64,000 nt of DNA from Flavobacterium lutivivi. GTDB lineage: Bacteria > Bacteroidota > Bacteroidia > Flavobacteriales > Flavobacteriaceae. Position 1 is the first letter of the stretch; every line of letters starts with the position of its first letter. Shown here piece after piece: positions 25,960 through 33,664 of the stretch. The stretch lies in contig NZ_BMIM01000007.1 of the NCBI RefSeq assembly GCF_014642275.1, positions 1 through 64,000 on the forward strand, read 5' to 3'. The translations under genes and the position numbers were made by a program. Below the pieces are notes generated by a model that was given only the letters and a program-made list of their open reading frames with translations, had not been told where the DNA came from and searched no databases.

Positions 25960-27635
25960 TGATGAACAAAAAAATATTTTTAGGGTTTTTATTAGTGGCT
26001 TTTAACGTTTTTTCTCAAGAAAAAGGCGTTTTTTCTGGAGGTTTTGAAACAAATGCTCAGTGGTATTTGAATGATCCTGATTTTTTGGATGAATTTTATA
26101 ACCCAGTTTCACATCCCGAAAATCCTTTGAGATCCAACAGTTACCTTTTATTGAACTATAAAATTAAAAACTGGTCTTTTGGAATTCAAGGCGAATCATA
26201 TCTGCAAGATGCATTACTCAATTACAATCCAAAATATGAAAAAGTAAATGTAGGAACCTATTTTGCACAATACAAAAACGAAAAAATTGATGTAACTGCT
26301 GGATATTTCTACGAGCAATTTGGAAGCGGATTGCTTTTGAGAACTTGGGAAGACAGAGCTTTGGGTATCAACAATTCACTTCGTGGAATTCGATTTATTT
26401 ATAAACCAACGAATTATTTTACCCTAAAAACACTCTACGGACAGCAAAGAACAGGTTTCGATGTTTCGAAAGGAAAAATATTTGGAGCTGATTTTGAATT
26501 GGGCTTGTCAGATGTTTTAAAAATCGAAAATTCTGACTTGACAATAGGCTTTAATACAGTAGGAAGATACGAAAAAACAGATATTGCTAATCCAAATTTT
26601 GATAACTTGACAATGACCTATGGCGGTAGAGTTAACTATAGTCATAATTCATTCTACGTTTCGTCGGAGTTTGACTATAAATCAAAAGATGCAGTTGTGC
26701 AAGTGAGAAACCAAATAGACAATAATTTGATAAAATCTGGGAATGCTTTATTGTTCAATATGGGTTATTCCAAGAAAGGATTTGGTGTTGATGGAACATT
26801 TAGAAGATTAGAAAATATGAGTTTCTATTCAGAAAGATTGGCGAAAGGAAATCAATACAACGATATGATTTTGAACTATGTGCCAAGTTTGACAAAGCAA
26901 CATCACTATAATTTAGCAAATATTTATGTTTATCAAGCCCAACCAAATGTTATTATAAACGATCAATCTTTAGTGAAAGCTGGAGAAATTGGCGGACAAA
27001 TAGACTTATTTTATAATTTTAAAAAAGGTTCGAAAATAGGCGGAAAATATGGGACAAAAGTAGCTGTAAATTATTCACAATATCATGGATTAGCAGGAAC
27101 TTTCTATATTTATTCGCCACAAGACTATTCAACAGAGTTTTTGAGTTTTGGAAAAAAATATTTTTCGGATGCCAACCTTGAAATCACTAAGAAATGGAAC
27201 GAAAAATGGCAAACAGTATTCACTTATATAAATCAATATTACAATAAAAAGTTTGTCGAAGAAACCTATGGTGAAGTAAAAACGAATATTATAGGTGCAG
27301 AGGCAATTTATAAATTCAATCCAACGCATTCGGTTAGAACACAAGCTGAACACATGTGGGCAAATAGTGATAAGAAAAACTGGGCTGCATTGTTAGCGGA
27401 ATTCAATTTTGGTACGAAGTATACGATCTACGCTTCTGATTTATATAATTATGGGAATGACGATGAAAAGTTGAGACATCATTATTTTTCAGTTGGAAAC
27501 TCTTTCAGATATAAATCTACTAGATTATCATTGGCATATGGCAGACAACGCGGAGGATTAGTTTGTGTCGGCGGAGTTTGTAGATACGTTCCCGAAAGCA
27601 CAGGATTCTCATTCTCTATAAATACTAGTTTCTAG
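25959..27635 (+). CDS. outer-membrane beta-barrel protein (DUF6029-like)
   Basis: The 558-residue protein has a signal peptide (ending FNVFSQ) followed by strongly alternating beta strands with aromatic girdles throughout, and a C-terminal strand STGFSFSINTSF ending in Phe, as in outer-membrane barrels. The segment GVFSGGFETNAQWYLNDPDF at the mature N-terminus resembles the DUF6029 family. It has two cysteines near the C-terminus (LVCVGGVCRYV), unusual for a barrel and possible targets of the TlpA-like protein encoded just before it. The start overlaps the tlpA-like stop. Confidence 0.8.
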   Translation: MMNKKIFLGFLLVAFNVFSQEKGVFSGGFETNAQWYLNDPDFLDEFYNPVSHPENPLRSNSYLLLNYKIKNWSFGIQGESYLQDALLNYNPKYEKVNVGTYFAQYKNEKIDVTAGYFYEQFGSGLLLRTWEDRALGINNSLRGIRFIYKPTNYFTLKTLYGQQRTGFDVSKGKIFGADFELGLSDVLKIENSDLTIGFNTVGRYEKTDIANPNFDNLTMTYGGRVNYSHNSFYVSSEFDYKSKDAVVQVRNQIDNNLIKSGNALLFNMGYSKKGFGVDGTFRRLENMSFYSERLAKGNQYNDMILNYVPSLTKQHHYNLANIYVYQAQPNVIINDQSLVKAGEIGGQIDLFYNFKKGSKIGGKYGTKVAVNYSQYHGLAGTFYIYSPQDYSTEFLSFGKKYFSDANLEITKKWNEKWQTVFTYINQYYNKKFVEETYGEVKTNIIGAEAIYKFNPTHSVRTQAEHMWANSDKKNWAALLAEFNFGTKYTIYASDLYNYGNDDEKLRHHYFSVGNSFRYKSTRLSLAYGRQRGGLVCVGGVCRYVPESTGFSFSINTSF

Positions 27636-27637
27636 AG

Positions 27638-28708
27638 ATGAATTGGCTAAAAAAAATAGTATTCATATTTTTTTGGCTGTTAGTAATTTCATGTTCAAAA
27701 GATGAAGACTATCAGGAAATTACACCTGTGGACATGGATTTAACTCAAGTTCCCTATCAAAGACTATCTGATTATAAGTTTTTCAAAGGAGATTTAAAGA
27801 ACTTGTTGCCGGCTTATGGGGTTTTACCATATCAACCCATAAGCGGGTTATATACAGATTATGCCGAAAAATTGAGACTTATATGGATGCCAACTGGTTC
27901 AAAAGCTACTTATGTCAGCGATAATCAAATTTTGAATTTTCCCATAGGAACAGCTTTGATTAAAAATTTTTACTACTCAGAAACAGCACCTTCGCATCAG
28001 AAAAGAGTAATTGAAACAAGAATTATGATTCTGAAAGATACTGGTTGGATATATGCTGATTATGTTTGGAATGACGAGCAAACAGAGGCTTTTTTGCAAA
28101 CAACATCCTCAGTTAAAAATTTTAGTTTTTATAAGTCTAATGGAGAATTATTAACGCTTAATTATAAAATTCCATCCAATTTAGAATGTACTTATTGTCA
28201 TAAAATAAACAATATAAATCAACCGATTGGGGTTAAACCTCAGAATATAAATACTAATTATAATTATTCTAATGGAAATAAAAATCAATTACAAAAATTA
28301 ATTTCATTTGGATATTTAGAGAATAATTTGCCATCACAAATTAATACATTGGTTAACTATGAAGATACGACGAAATCTTTAAACTTGAGAGTTCGATCCT
28401 ATTTTGATGTCAATTGTGCACATTGCCATATTGATGGCGGTTATGCAGATGATTTTGATATTAGATTATCTTTTACAGACACTGAGTCTATGGCTAATTT
28501 AGGTGTTTGTAAAAATGCCATTCATTTTGTCCCAGGTTTCTCAGGAGAAATTGTAATTCCTCAAAACCCTTTGCAATCCATTTTGTATTATAAAATGTCC
28601 ACAACCAATCCAAATTATCAGATGCCTTTTATCGGTAGGTCTATTCCGCATCAAGAAGGATTGAGTTTAGTTGAGCAATGGATAAATTCTTTAGAACCAT
28701 GTAATTAA
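27638..28708 (+). CDS. lipoprotein with two CXXCH haem-binding motifs
   Basis: A lipoprotein signal (MNWLKKIVFIFFWLLVISCS) precedes a 336-residue mature part with two c-type haem sites, LECTYCHK (about 184) and NCAHCHID (about 260). The distal part (DVNCAHCHIDGGYADDF, VPGFSGEIVIPQNP, MPFIGRS) resembles the SO2930/HNE_0200 family of dihaem cytochromes (TIGR03806). It would be attached to the periplasmic side of a membrane or to the surface and could shuttle electrons. It starts 2 bases after the barrel gene, which places it in the same operon. Confidence 0.82.
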   Translation: MNWLKKIVFIFFWLLVISCSKDEDYQEITPVDMDLTQVPYQRLSDYKFFKGDLKNLLPAYGVLPYQPISGLYTDYAEKLRLIWMPTGSKATYVSDNQILNFPIGTALIKNFYYSETAPSHQKRVIETRIMILKDTGWIYADYVWNDEQTEAFLQTTSSVKNFSFYKSNGELLTLNYKIPSNLECTYCHKINNINQPIGVKPQNINTNYNYSNGNKNQLQKLISFGYLENNLPSQINTLVNYEDTTKSLNLRVRSYFDVNCAHCHIDGGYADDFDIRLSFTDTESMANLGVCKNAIHFVPGFSGEIVIPQNPLQSILYYKMSTTNPNYQMPFIGRSIPHQEGLSLVEQWINSLEPCN

Positions 28709-28711
28709 AAT

Positions 28712-28742
28712 AAAAAAAGGCTGACGTTTGTCAGCCTTTTTT
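28712..28742. terminator. bidirectional terminator
   Basis: Poly-A, GGCTGAC, GTTT loop, GTCAGCC and poly-T sit between the CXXCH lipoprotein gene and the convergent T9SS gene. Confidence 0.93.
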
Positions 28743-28762
28743 ATTAGCATAAATTTATTCAA

Positions 28763-29494
28763 TTAGCTTTTTATCAATTTGATACTAGCTTTTCTATCTT
28801 GACTTCTAAAATTCAAAATATAATAGCCGTTTTGTAAATTATCTAAAGCGATAGAACCATTTCCAGTAGCTATTTGAGTTACGTTTATCATTCGACCGTT
28901 CATGTCAAAAATTGATATTTCTCCGCTTTCAGTAGCTTGGTAATCCAAAGTATTTGAAATAATATTAGAATTTATAATTAACCCTGCATTACTCAAACTT
29001 TGAAAAGAATTTGTTTTCAAAGATGGTTGATAACGATAGGTAAATGTTACTGAATTTCCAACTTCTACACCACTAGAGTTTAGTTGATATACTTTGAATA
29101 CATAATCCATAGGATAGTTCTCACCGTCACCTTCGTCTATATTATAAACATGGTTTGAATATGTGTCAGTTGAGTTAGCAGCAATACTTACTGGATTGCT
29201 TGGATATGAATTACCAGCATGAATTGAGCTTAGACATACAGGACCAATACAAAGTTCTAAGCCGCTTCCGTCTGCATTTGTAATACTAACTGATTTTACT
29301 TTTACCAAAGTAGCCGTAGAAGCATTATTATGGATATGAAAATCTAGAGATGCTTGAGGATAATTTACATTATTGTAGGTAAAAACATCTCCTTCATTTA
29401 TAGGAGAACCATCGGCTTTTGTTAGAGTAATCTGGGCATTGGCAAACAAACCAAAACCTAGAAATAATGCAACTATGGATTTATTAATTTTCAT
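28763..29494 (-). CDS. hypothetical T9SS-secreted protein
   Basis: The 243-residue protein has a signal peptide (ending LFANAQ), a beta-sandwich-like region with one close cysteine pair (LELCIGPVCLSS) and a C-terminal T9SS type A sorting domain (ISIFDMNGRMINV to KASIKLIKS). I recognise no functional domain in the middle part. It lies 4 bases downstream of the T9SS Omp28-like gene on the same strand and is surely co-transcribed. The cysteine pair could be a disulfide substrate of its neighbour. Confidence 0.8.
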   Translation of the reverse strand: MKINKSIVALFLGFGLFANAQITLTKADGSPINEGDVFTYNNVNYPQASLDFHIHNNASTATLVKVKSVSITNADGSGLELCIGPVCLSSIHAGNSYPSNPVSIAANSTDTYSNHVYNIDEGDGENYPMDYVFKVYQLNSSGVEVGNSVTFTYRYQPSLKTNSFQSLSNAGLIINSNIISNTLDYQATESGEISIFDMNGRMINVTQIATGNGSIALDNLQNGYYILNFRSQDRKASIKLIKS

Positions 29495-29498
29495 AAGA

Positions 29499-31280
29499 TT
29501 ACTTAATTACAATTTTTTGGTTCAATTCACCATTAACATTGTTGATTTTAGCTACATAAACACCTTTTTGTAATGATGTTAAGTTGATAGTTTGGTCGTT
29601 TACTGCATTTTTTACTTTGTAAACTTCTTTACCTGTCATGTCTAGAATTACAATATCAGTATCAACATCAGTTTTAACTCTAACGATACCATTTGAAGGA
29701 TTTGGATAAAGTTTTACGCTATCAGCTAATGAAGGATTATTTGTTGACAAACTTTCAGTAGCATATGTTGACTGCATTACAGTTTTTCCAGCATAATCTT
29801 GTATGAAAATAACAACTTCCAAATCAGTCATTTCTTCAATAAATAATCCATCAAGGTTTGCGCTTAATTGAGTGTTTACTGGAACATCATTAGTAAAATT
29901 AATTGTTGTTCCGCCTGCATCAGGTAACATTTTCATGAATACATCATGAAATTCAGTCTCACCATTTGATGCAACGTTATTGTAAGTGTTTTTTTCAACT
30001 ACAGCAGCATATAATCTATATGTTCCTGATAAATATGGAGTTGTATTAATATCCAAAGTCAAATCTGAACCTGTTAATGTTTTTGTTGCAGAAATACTAA
30101 AATATGATGGCTTAGCTAATGCTTCAGTTAAATCTGTGCTTAGTGCTGCCGAGTCAAAGTTTGTTCCGTCTTTAGAGTCAACTAACAATGTTGGAGCACC
30201 ACTAATGCCGTAGTAAGCAACTCTTGTTCCTACTTCTGCAGTGTAATATGGATCTCCTGTTCCAGGCCAGTTTACTCTGTAGGCAATAGCAGCATAGTTC
30301 GCAGAATTAGCATTGTGGAATGGGTTGTAGTAGTTGCCATTGAATGTTGCACATGGACCACAAGTTGAACTTGAAAATTCCTCATACAAAGGCAAACGAG
30401 TTGTTGTACCACTAGCTACAGAAATATTTTTGATAATTTGGTCGTTTGTCGAGTCATTGTCAGTTCCACCATTTACATTTGATACCCAAACTCTAACAGC
30501 ATATAATCCCGGAGTTGGGCTCCAAGTATCTTGGTGAGTAAAGTTATAGGTGCCATTTGGCGCAACAGATAATCCACTAATTGTTTGTGTATGAATAGCA
30601 CCAGAGTCTACTTGCCAATTTACATCAACAGAGCTAATAGTCGTAGTACCATAATTTTTTAATGTTCCAGCAACTGGAATATTTGAAGTTGCAGGAGGAA
30701 CAATCAAACTAAGAGCAACAGTACTCAATTCAGCATCTAAAGCAGGAATTTGTTCTATAGAAACTTCGTCAATAAATATATTGTTACCATAAGCAGATGT
30801 TCCCAAAAAGTGAACATAACCAGTTCCAGTTAAAGTTCCAGGAATGTCAAATGCATAACTGTACCATCCATCTTCAGAAACTACAGGAGCTAAAGCTCTA
30901 GATCTGTTTACTGTTCCTAACAAAGTTCCACCAGCAAGACCAGTAGTATTGTAATATACTTTGATGTTATCTGCATCTGTTTCATATCCACTATCGCGAT
31001 ACATTTTAAATTTCACACGGTAAGAAGCACCAGCAAAAGTTATAGCAGGTGATGTTAATCTTGCAGTTGTTCCTGCAGAGAGATTATAAGAATAAAATCT
31101 AGCCATTCCAGCTCCAGCATAAGGCAAACAAGTTGGCGCAGTTCCAGCAGTTCTTCTAGACCAAGCACTTGTTGAAGTCGTTGTCCACCCAAGAGCTGTG
31201 TCAAAATTCTGACTAGCGACTACTTGCGCTTCCGAAAGTGTGCTAAGTAATAAAAAAAAGAAAATTGTAATTTTTTTCAT
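29499..31280 (-). CDS. T9SS-secreted Omp28-like protein with thioredoxin CGPC site
   Basis: The 593 residues comprise a signal peptide (ending LSEAQ), a choice-of-anchor-J-like beta domain (about 20-185, FDTALGWTTTSTSAWSRR), a CARDB-like beta domain (about 185-290), an Omp28/thioredoxin-like domain with EFSSSTCGPCATFNG (about 301-315) and a cis-Pro GISGAPTLLVDS, and a T9SS type A sorting domain (VKLYPNPSNGIVRV to LNQKIVIK). It should act outside the cell or on its surface, most likely in thiol-disulfide exchange. It heads an operon with the Cys-pair T9SS protein. Confidence 0.85.
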   Translation of the reverse strand: MKKITIFFFLLLSTLSEAQVVASQNFDTALGWTTTSTSAWSRRTAGTAPTCLPYAGAGMARFYSYNLSAGTTARLTSPAITFAGASYRVKFKMYRDSGYETDADNIKVYYNTTGLAGGTLLGTVNRSRALAPVVSEDGWYSYAFDIPGTLTGTGYVHFLGTSAYGNNIFIDEVSIEQIPALDAELSTVALSLIVPPATSNIPVAGTLKNYGTTTISSVDVNWQVDSGAIHTQTISGLSVAPNGTYNFTHQDTWSPTPGLYAVRVWVSNVNGGTDNDSTNDQIIKNISVASGTTTRLPLYEEFSSSTCGPCATFNGNYYNPFHNANSANYAAIAYRVNWPGTGDPYYTAEVGTRVAYYGISGAPTLLVDSKDGTNFDSAALSTDLTEALAKPSYFSISATKTLTGSDLTLDINTTPYLSGTYRLYAAVVEKNTYNNVASNGETEFHDVFMKMLPDAGGTTINFTNDVPVNTQLSANLDGLFIEEMTDLEVVIFIQDYAGKTVMQSTYATESLSTNNPSLADSVKLYPNPSNGIVRVKTDVDTDIVILDMTGKEVYKVKNAVNDQTINLTSLQKGVYVAKINNVNGELNQKIVIK

Positions 31281-31460
31281 AAGTAGTTGTTGTTAAAATA
31301 GTTGTCGGTATTTTTTAAGTTGTGCAAGTATATTAATTTTTTTTTAATCTTCATAACATAAAATTGATATTTGCTCAACAAAACAAAAATTTTCTTTAAT
31401 TTATGATAACGATATACTTGTTTTTTTGAAAAGGTTGTAGTTAATTTGTTGAACTTTTTT

Positions 31461-31534
31461 GGGGGATTAGCTCATTTGGCTAGAGCGCTACGCTGGCAGC
31501 GTAGAGGTGATCGGTTCGAATCCGATATTCTCCA
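31461..31534 (+). tRNA. tRNA-Ala (anticodon GGC)
   Basis: A full cloverleaf can be drawn. The 7-bp acceptor stem includes G-T wobbles, the D arm holds GCTC/GAGC, the anticodon stem CTACG/CGTAG encloses the loop CTGGCAG with anticodon GGC, and the T arm is ATCGG-TTCGAAT-CCGAT. The discriminator base is A. CCA is not encoded. It reads GCC and GCU codons. It stands alone and ends just before a strong hairpin. Confidence 0.96.
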
Positions 31535-31538
31535 CAAC

Positions 31539-31569
31539 AAAAAACGCTTCATTTGTTGAAGCGTTTTTT
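31539..31569. terminator. bidirectional terminator after tRNA-Ala
   Basis: AAAAAACGCTTCA and TGAAGCGTTTTTT form a hairpin. Its left arm contains the stop codon of the convergent DUF3109 gene, so one structure serves both. Confidence 0.92.
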
Positions 31570-32139
31570 ATTTTCTCTTTCCCATTCAGTAGCAATTAGT
31601 TCGAGTTCTTCATACCATTCTTTACCAAAACGACGAATAAGCGCTTCTTTGACAAATTTATAAACAGGTATTTTAAGCTCTTTTCCTAGCGAACATGCAT
31701 CGTTGCAAATATCCCAACGGTCATAATTTACAGCAGAAAATGAAGAAAATTCTTTTATTCTAACAGGGTATAAATGACAAGAAACAGGTTTTTTCCAATC
31801 GATTAATCCTTGATTATATGCTTGTTCGATACCACAAAGAGCTGTTTTTCCATCAAAAATAACATAAGCGCAATCTTTGTTATCAATCAATGGTGTCTCA
31901 AGATCTTGATCGGTTCCAACAACCCAAGTTCCTTTTTCTTCAATTGACGCAATACCTTCTGGTCGTAAAAAAGGTTTAATTTTTGGGTATATTTTTTCAA
32001 GAATTTCTGTTTCTTCCTTGCTCAATGGTGCACCAGCATCACCATCTATACAGCATGCACCATGACAAGCCGAAAGATTGCAAACAAACTCTTTGACCAA
32101 AACATCTTCAGAAACTATTGTTTTTCCTAGTTGAAACAT
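31549..32139 (-). CDS. DUF3109 family protein, Cys-rich metal or Fe-S site likely
   Basis: The 196-residue cytoplasmic protein has a cysteine-rich N-terminal motif (CNLSACHGACCIDGDAG, about 20-36) and further cysteines in CAYVIFDGKTALCGIEQ, CHLYPVRI and ICNDACSLG. This is the DUF3109 pattern, related to the YkgJ-type zinc or iron-sulphur binding proteins. The function is unknown. A TAnnTTTG box lies 18 bases upstream of the start, and the stop lies in the tRNA terminator. Confidence 0.85.
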   Translation of the reverse strand: MFQLGKTIVSEDVLVKEFVCNLSACHGACCIDGDAGAPLSKEETEILEKIYPKIKPFLRPEGIASIEEKGTWVVGTDQDLETPLIDNKDCAYVIFDGKTALCGIEQAYNQGLIDWKKPVSCHLYPVRIKEFSSFSAVNYDRWDICNDACSLGKELKIPVYKFVKEALIRRFGKEWYEELELIATEWERENKKRFNK

Positions 32140-32156
32140 GATAATTTTTTGAACGG

Positions 32157-32164
32157 CAAATGTA
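32157..32164 (-). promoter_or_regulatory. candidate -7 promoter box of the DUF3109 gene
   Basis: The minus strand reads TACATTTG (TAnnTTTG), leaving a leader of about 12 bases. Confidence 0.45.
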
Positions 32165-32238
32165 CAAACTTGCTTTTTAATTATTTCTTAAATTGCCTTC
32201 GATTTGATTTTATTGAAATACTTTTGCAAAAAAAAGGC

Positions 32239-32814
32239 ATGGAATTGAATTTTAGAGAAATTATAACGGCAACAATGGTTCTTTTTGCAGTAATTGATAT
32301 TGTGGGAAGCATTCCAATAATTATCAACCTTAGAGCAAAGTTTGGTCATATTCAATCTGAAAAAGCATCGCTTGTTTCTGCTGGAATTATGATAGCTTTT
32401 TTGTTCGTTGGTGATGAAATATTAAAATTGATTGGGATTGATGTAAATTCATTTGCCGTTGCAGGTTCTTTTGTGTTGTTTTTCTTAGCATTAGAAATGA
32501 TTTTAGGCATCAGATTGTATCGTGATGAAGAAGCAAGTTCGGCATCAATAGTTCCTATCGCATTTCCATTGATTGCTGGAGCTGGAACTATGACAACAAT
32601 TTTATCAATAAAAGCCGAATTTCATTCGATCAACATTATTATCGCAATACTTTTGAATGTTTTATTAGTCTATTTAGTTTTGAAATCATCAGCAAGAATT
32701 GAGAAAATGTTGACTAAAAATGGATTAAGTATTATCAGAAAAGTTTTTGGAGTTGTCTTGTTGGCAATTGCTGTTAAATTATTTGCAGCTAATGTTAAAG
32801 GGCTGTTTGTCTAA
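32239..32814 (+). CDS. MarC family integral membrane protein
   Basis: I placed the start at the ATG at 32239 (MELNFREIITATMVLFAVID). The ATG at 32131 would add 36 residues with no family resemblance and would overlap the divergent gene. The resulting 191 residues form six membrane helices with the MarC-family pattern (FAVIDIVGSIPIIINLR, VAGSFVLFFLALEMILGIR, PIAFPLIAGAGTMTTIL). The family has been linked to multiple antibiotic resistance, but the transport function is unproved. Confidence 0.87.
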   Translation: MELNFREIITATMVLFAVIDIVGSIPIIINLRAKFGHIQSEKASLVSAGIMIAFLFVGDEILKLIGIDVNSFAVAGSFVLFFLALEMILGIRLYRDEEASSASIVPIAFPLIAGAGTMTTILSIKAEFHSINIIIAILLNVLLVYLVLKSSARIEKMLTKNGLSIIRKVFGVVLLAIAVKLFAANVKGLFV

Positions 32815-32834
32815 AATCATTTTTATTACATTTG
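32806..32834 (+). promoter_or_regulatory. flavobacterial-type promoter with both boxes
   Basis: TTTG (32806-32809), a 17-base spacer, then TACATTTG (32827-32834) match the Bacteroidota pattern TTTG-N17..-TAnnTTTG. It lies 17 bases before the ATG of the 66-residue gene and is the best promoter match I saw. Confidence 0.6.
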
Positions 32835-32851
32835 TACACTAAAGTTATCAC

Positions 32852-33052
32852 ATGAAAATTTTTACTTCTATACTTATTCTTATTGCTTTTGCATTGATTA
32901 TTTTCAATATCACAATGATTGATTTTAGCAAACCTTTTGAAGGTGACAGTTTGGTTGCTATAATTGGTGTAGTAGCTTCGCTGTGTGCTGTTTTTATCCT
33001 TTTGATTTTCAAAATGTCAAAAAAAATTGAAGAAAAAATTAAAAATCAATAA
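32852..33052 (+). CDS. small two-helix membrane protein
   Basis: The 66-residue protein has two hydrophobic segments (about 4-23 and 35-54) separated by a short loop IDFSKPFEGDS and a basic tail MSKKIEEKIKNQ. No family is recognised. A well-formed promoter lies just upstream and the next gene begins 2 bases past the stop, so it may work with the flavoprotein that follows. Confidence 0.75.
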   Translation: MKIFTSILILIAFALIIFNITMIDFSKPFEGDSLVAIIGVVASLCAVFILLIFKMSKKIEEKIKNQ

Positions 33053-33054
33053 TT

Positions 33055-33663
33055 GTGTTTGATGTTTTAATAATTGGTGGAGGAGTTTCGGGTATATCTT
33101 GTGCTTTGGTTTTAGGTTCAGCAAGAAATAAACCATTCGCATCCGACAAAAAAATAGGAATCATTACTCATCAAAAAGCTTCTTCATTGCAAGATGCCAT
33201 TTTTTATAACGCCTATGGGATTCCTTCTGGAAAATTAGGAAGTGAATTGCTTGAAGAAAGTAAAGAACATCTTGCCAAAGATTATCCTCATGTAGAGCAA
33301 ATTTCTGATGAAAAAGTTTTAAAAATTGAAGGTAATTTTAATGAGTTCATTATTACAACCAATAAAAACTCCTGTAAATCAAGGATTGTTGTGATTGCTA
33401 TTGGTGCTGGAAATCCTTTTACGATAGAAGGATTGGATGAATATGTAATTCCTCACCAAAAAATTGCCCCTGAAAAAAACAGAATTCAACTGAAAAATAT
33501 TGACCACAAAGTAACAGATGGTATTTATGTAACTGGAACTCTAGCTGGATGGCGAAGTCAGTTGTCTATTGCTTCTGGAAGTGGCGCAGCTGTCGCAACA
33601 GATATTTTAACACTTTGGAATAATGGCAATCACACACAAGTTCACGATAGCATCAGAAAGTAA
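33055..33663 (+). CDS. short FAD-dependent, thioredoxin-reductase-like protein
   Basis: The start is a GTG directly after the previous stop. The N-terminal IIGGGVSGISCALVLGSA is a classic FAD-binding Rossmann motif, and the C-terminal VTDGIYVTGTLAGWRSQLSIASGSGAAVA corresponds to the FAD-contacting end of thioredoxin-reductase-like enzymes. At 202 residues it is about 100 residues shorter than thioredoxin reductase, and it lacks the NAD(P)H domain and the CxxC. It may need a separate electron donor. It shares an operon with the 66-residue membrane protein. Confidence 0.78.
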   Translation: MFDVLIIGGGVSGISCALVLGSARNKPFASDKKIGIITHQKASSLQDAIFYNAYGIPSGKLGSELLEESKEHLAKDYPHVEQISDEKVLKIEGNFNEFIITTNKNSCKSRIVVIAIGAGNPFTIEGLDEYVIPHQKIAPEKNRIQLKNIDHKVTDGIYVTGTLAGWRSQLSIASGSGAAVATDILTLWNNGNHTQVHDSIRK

Positions 33664-33664
33664 A

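Noticed and set aside
31461-31534. tRNA-Ala as an integration site
   Set aside because: No integrase, direct repeat of the tRNA end or mobile genes lie nearby.
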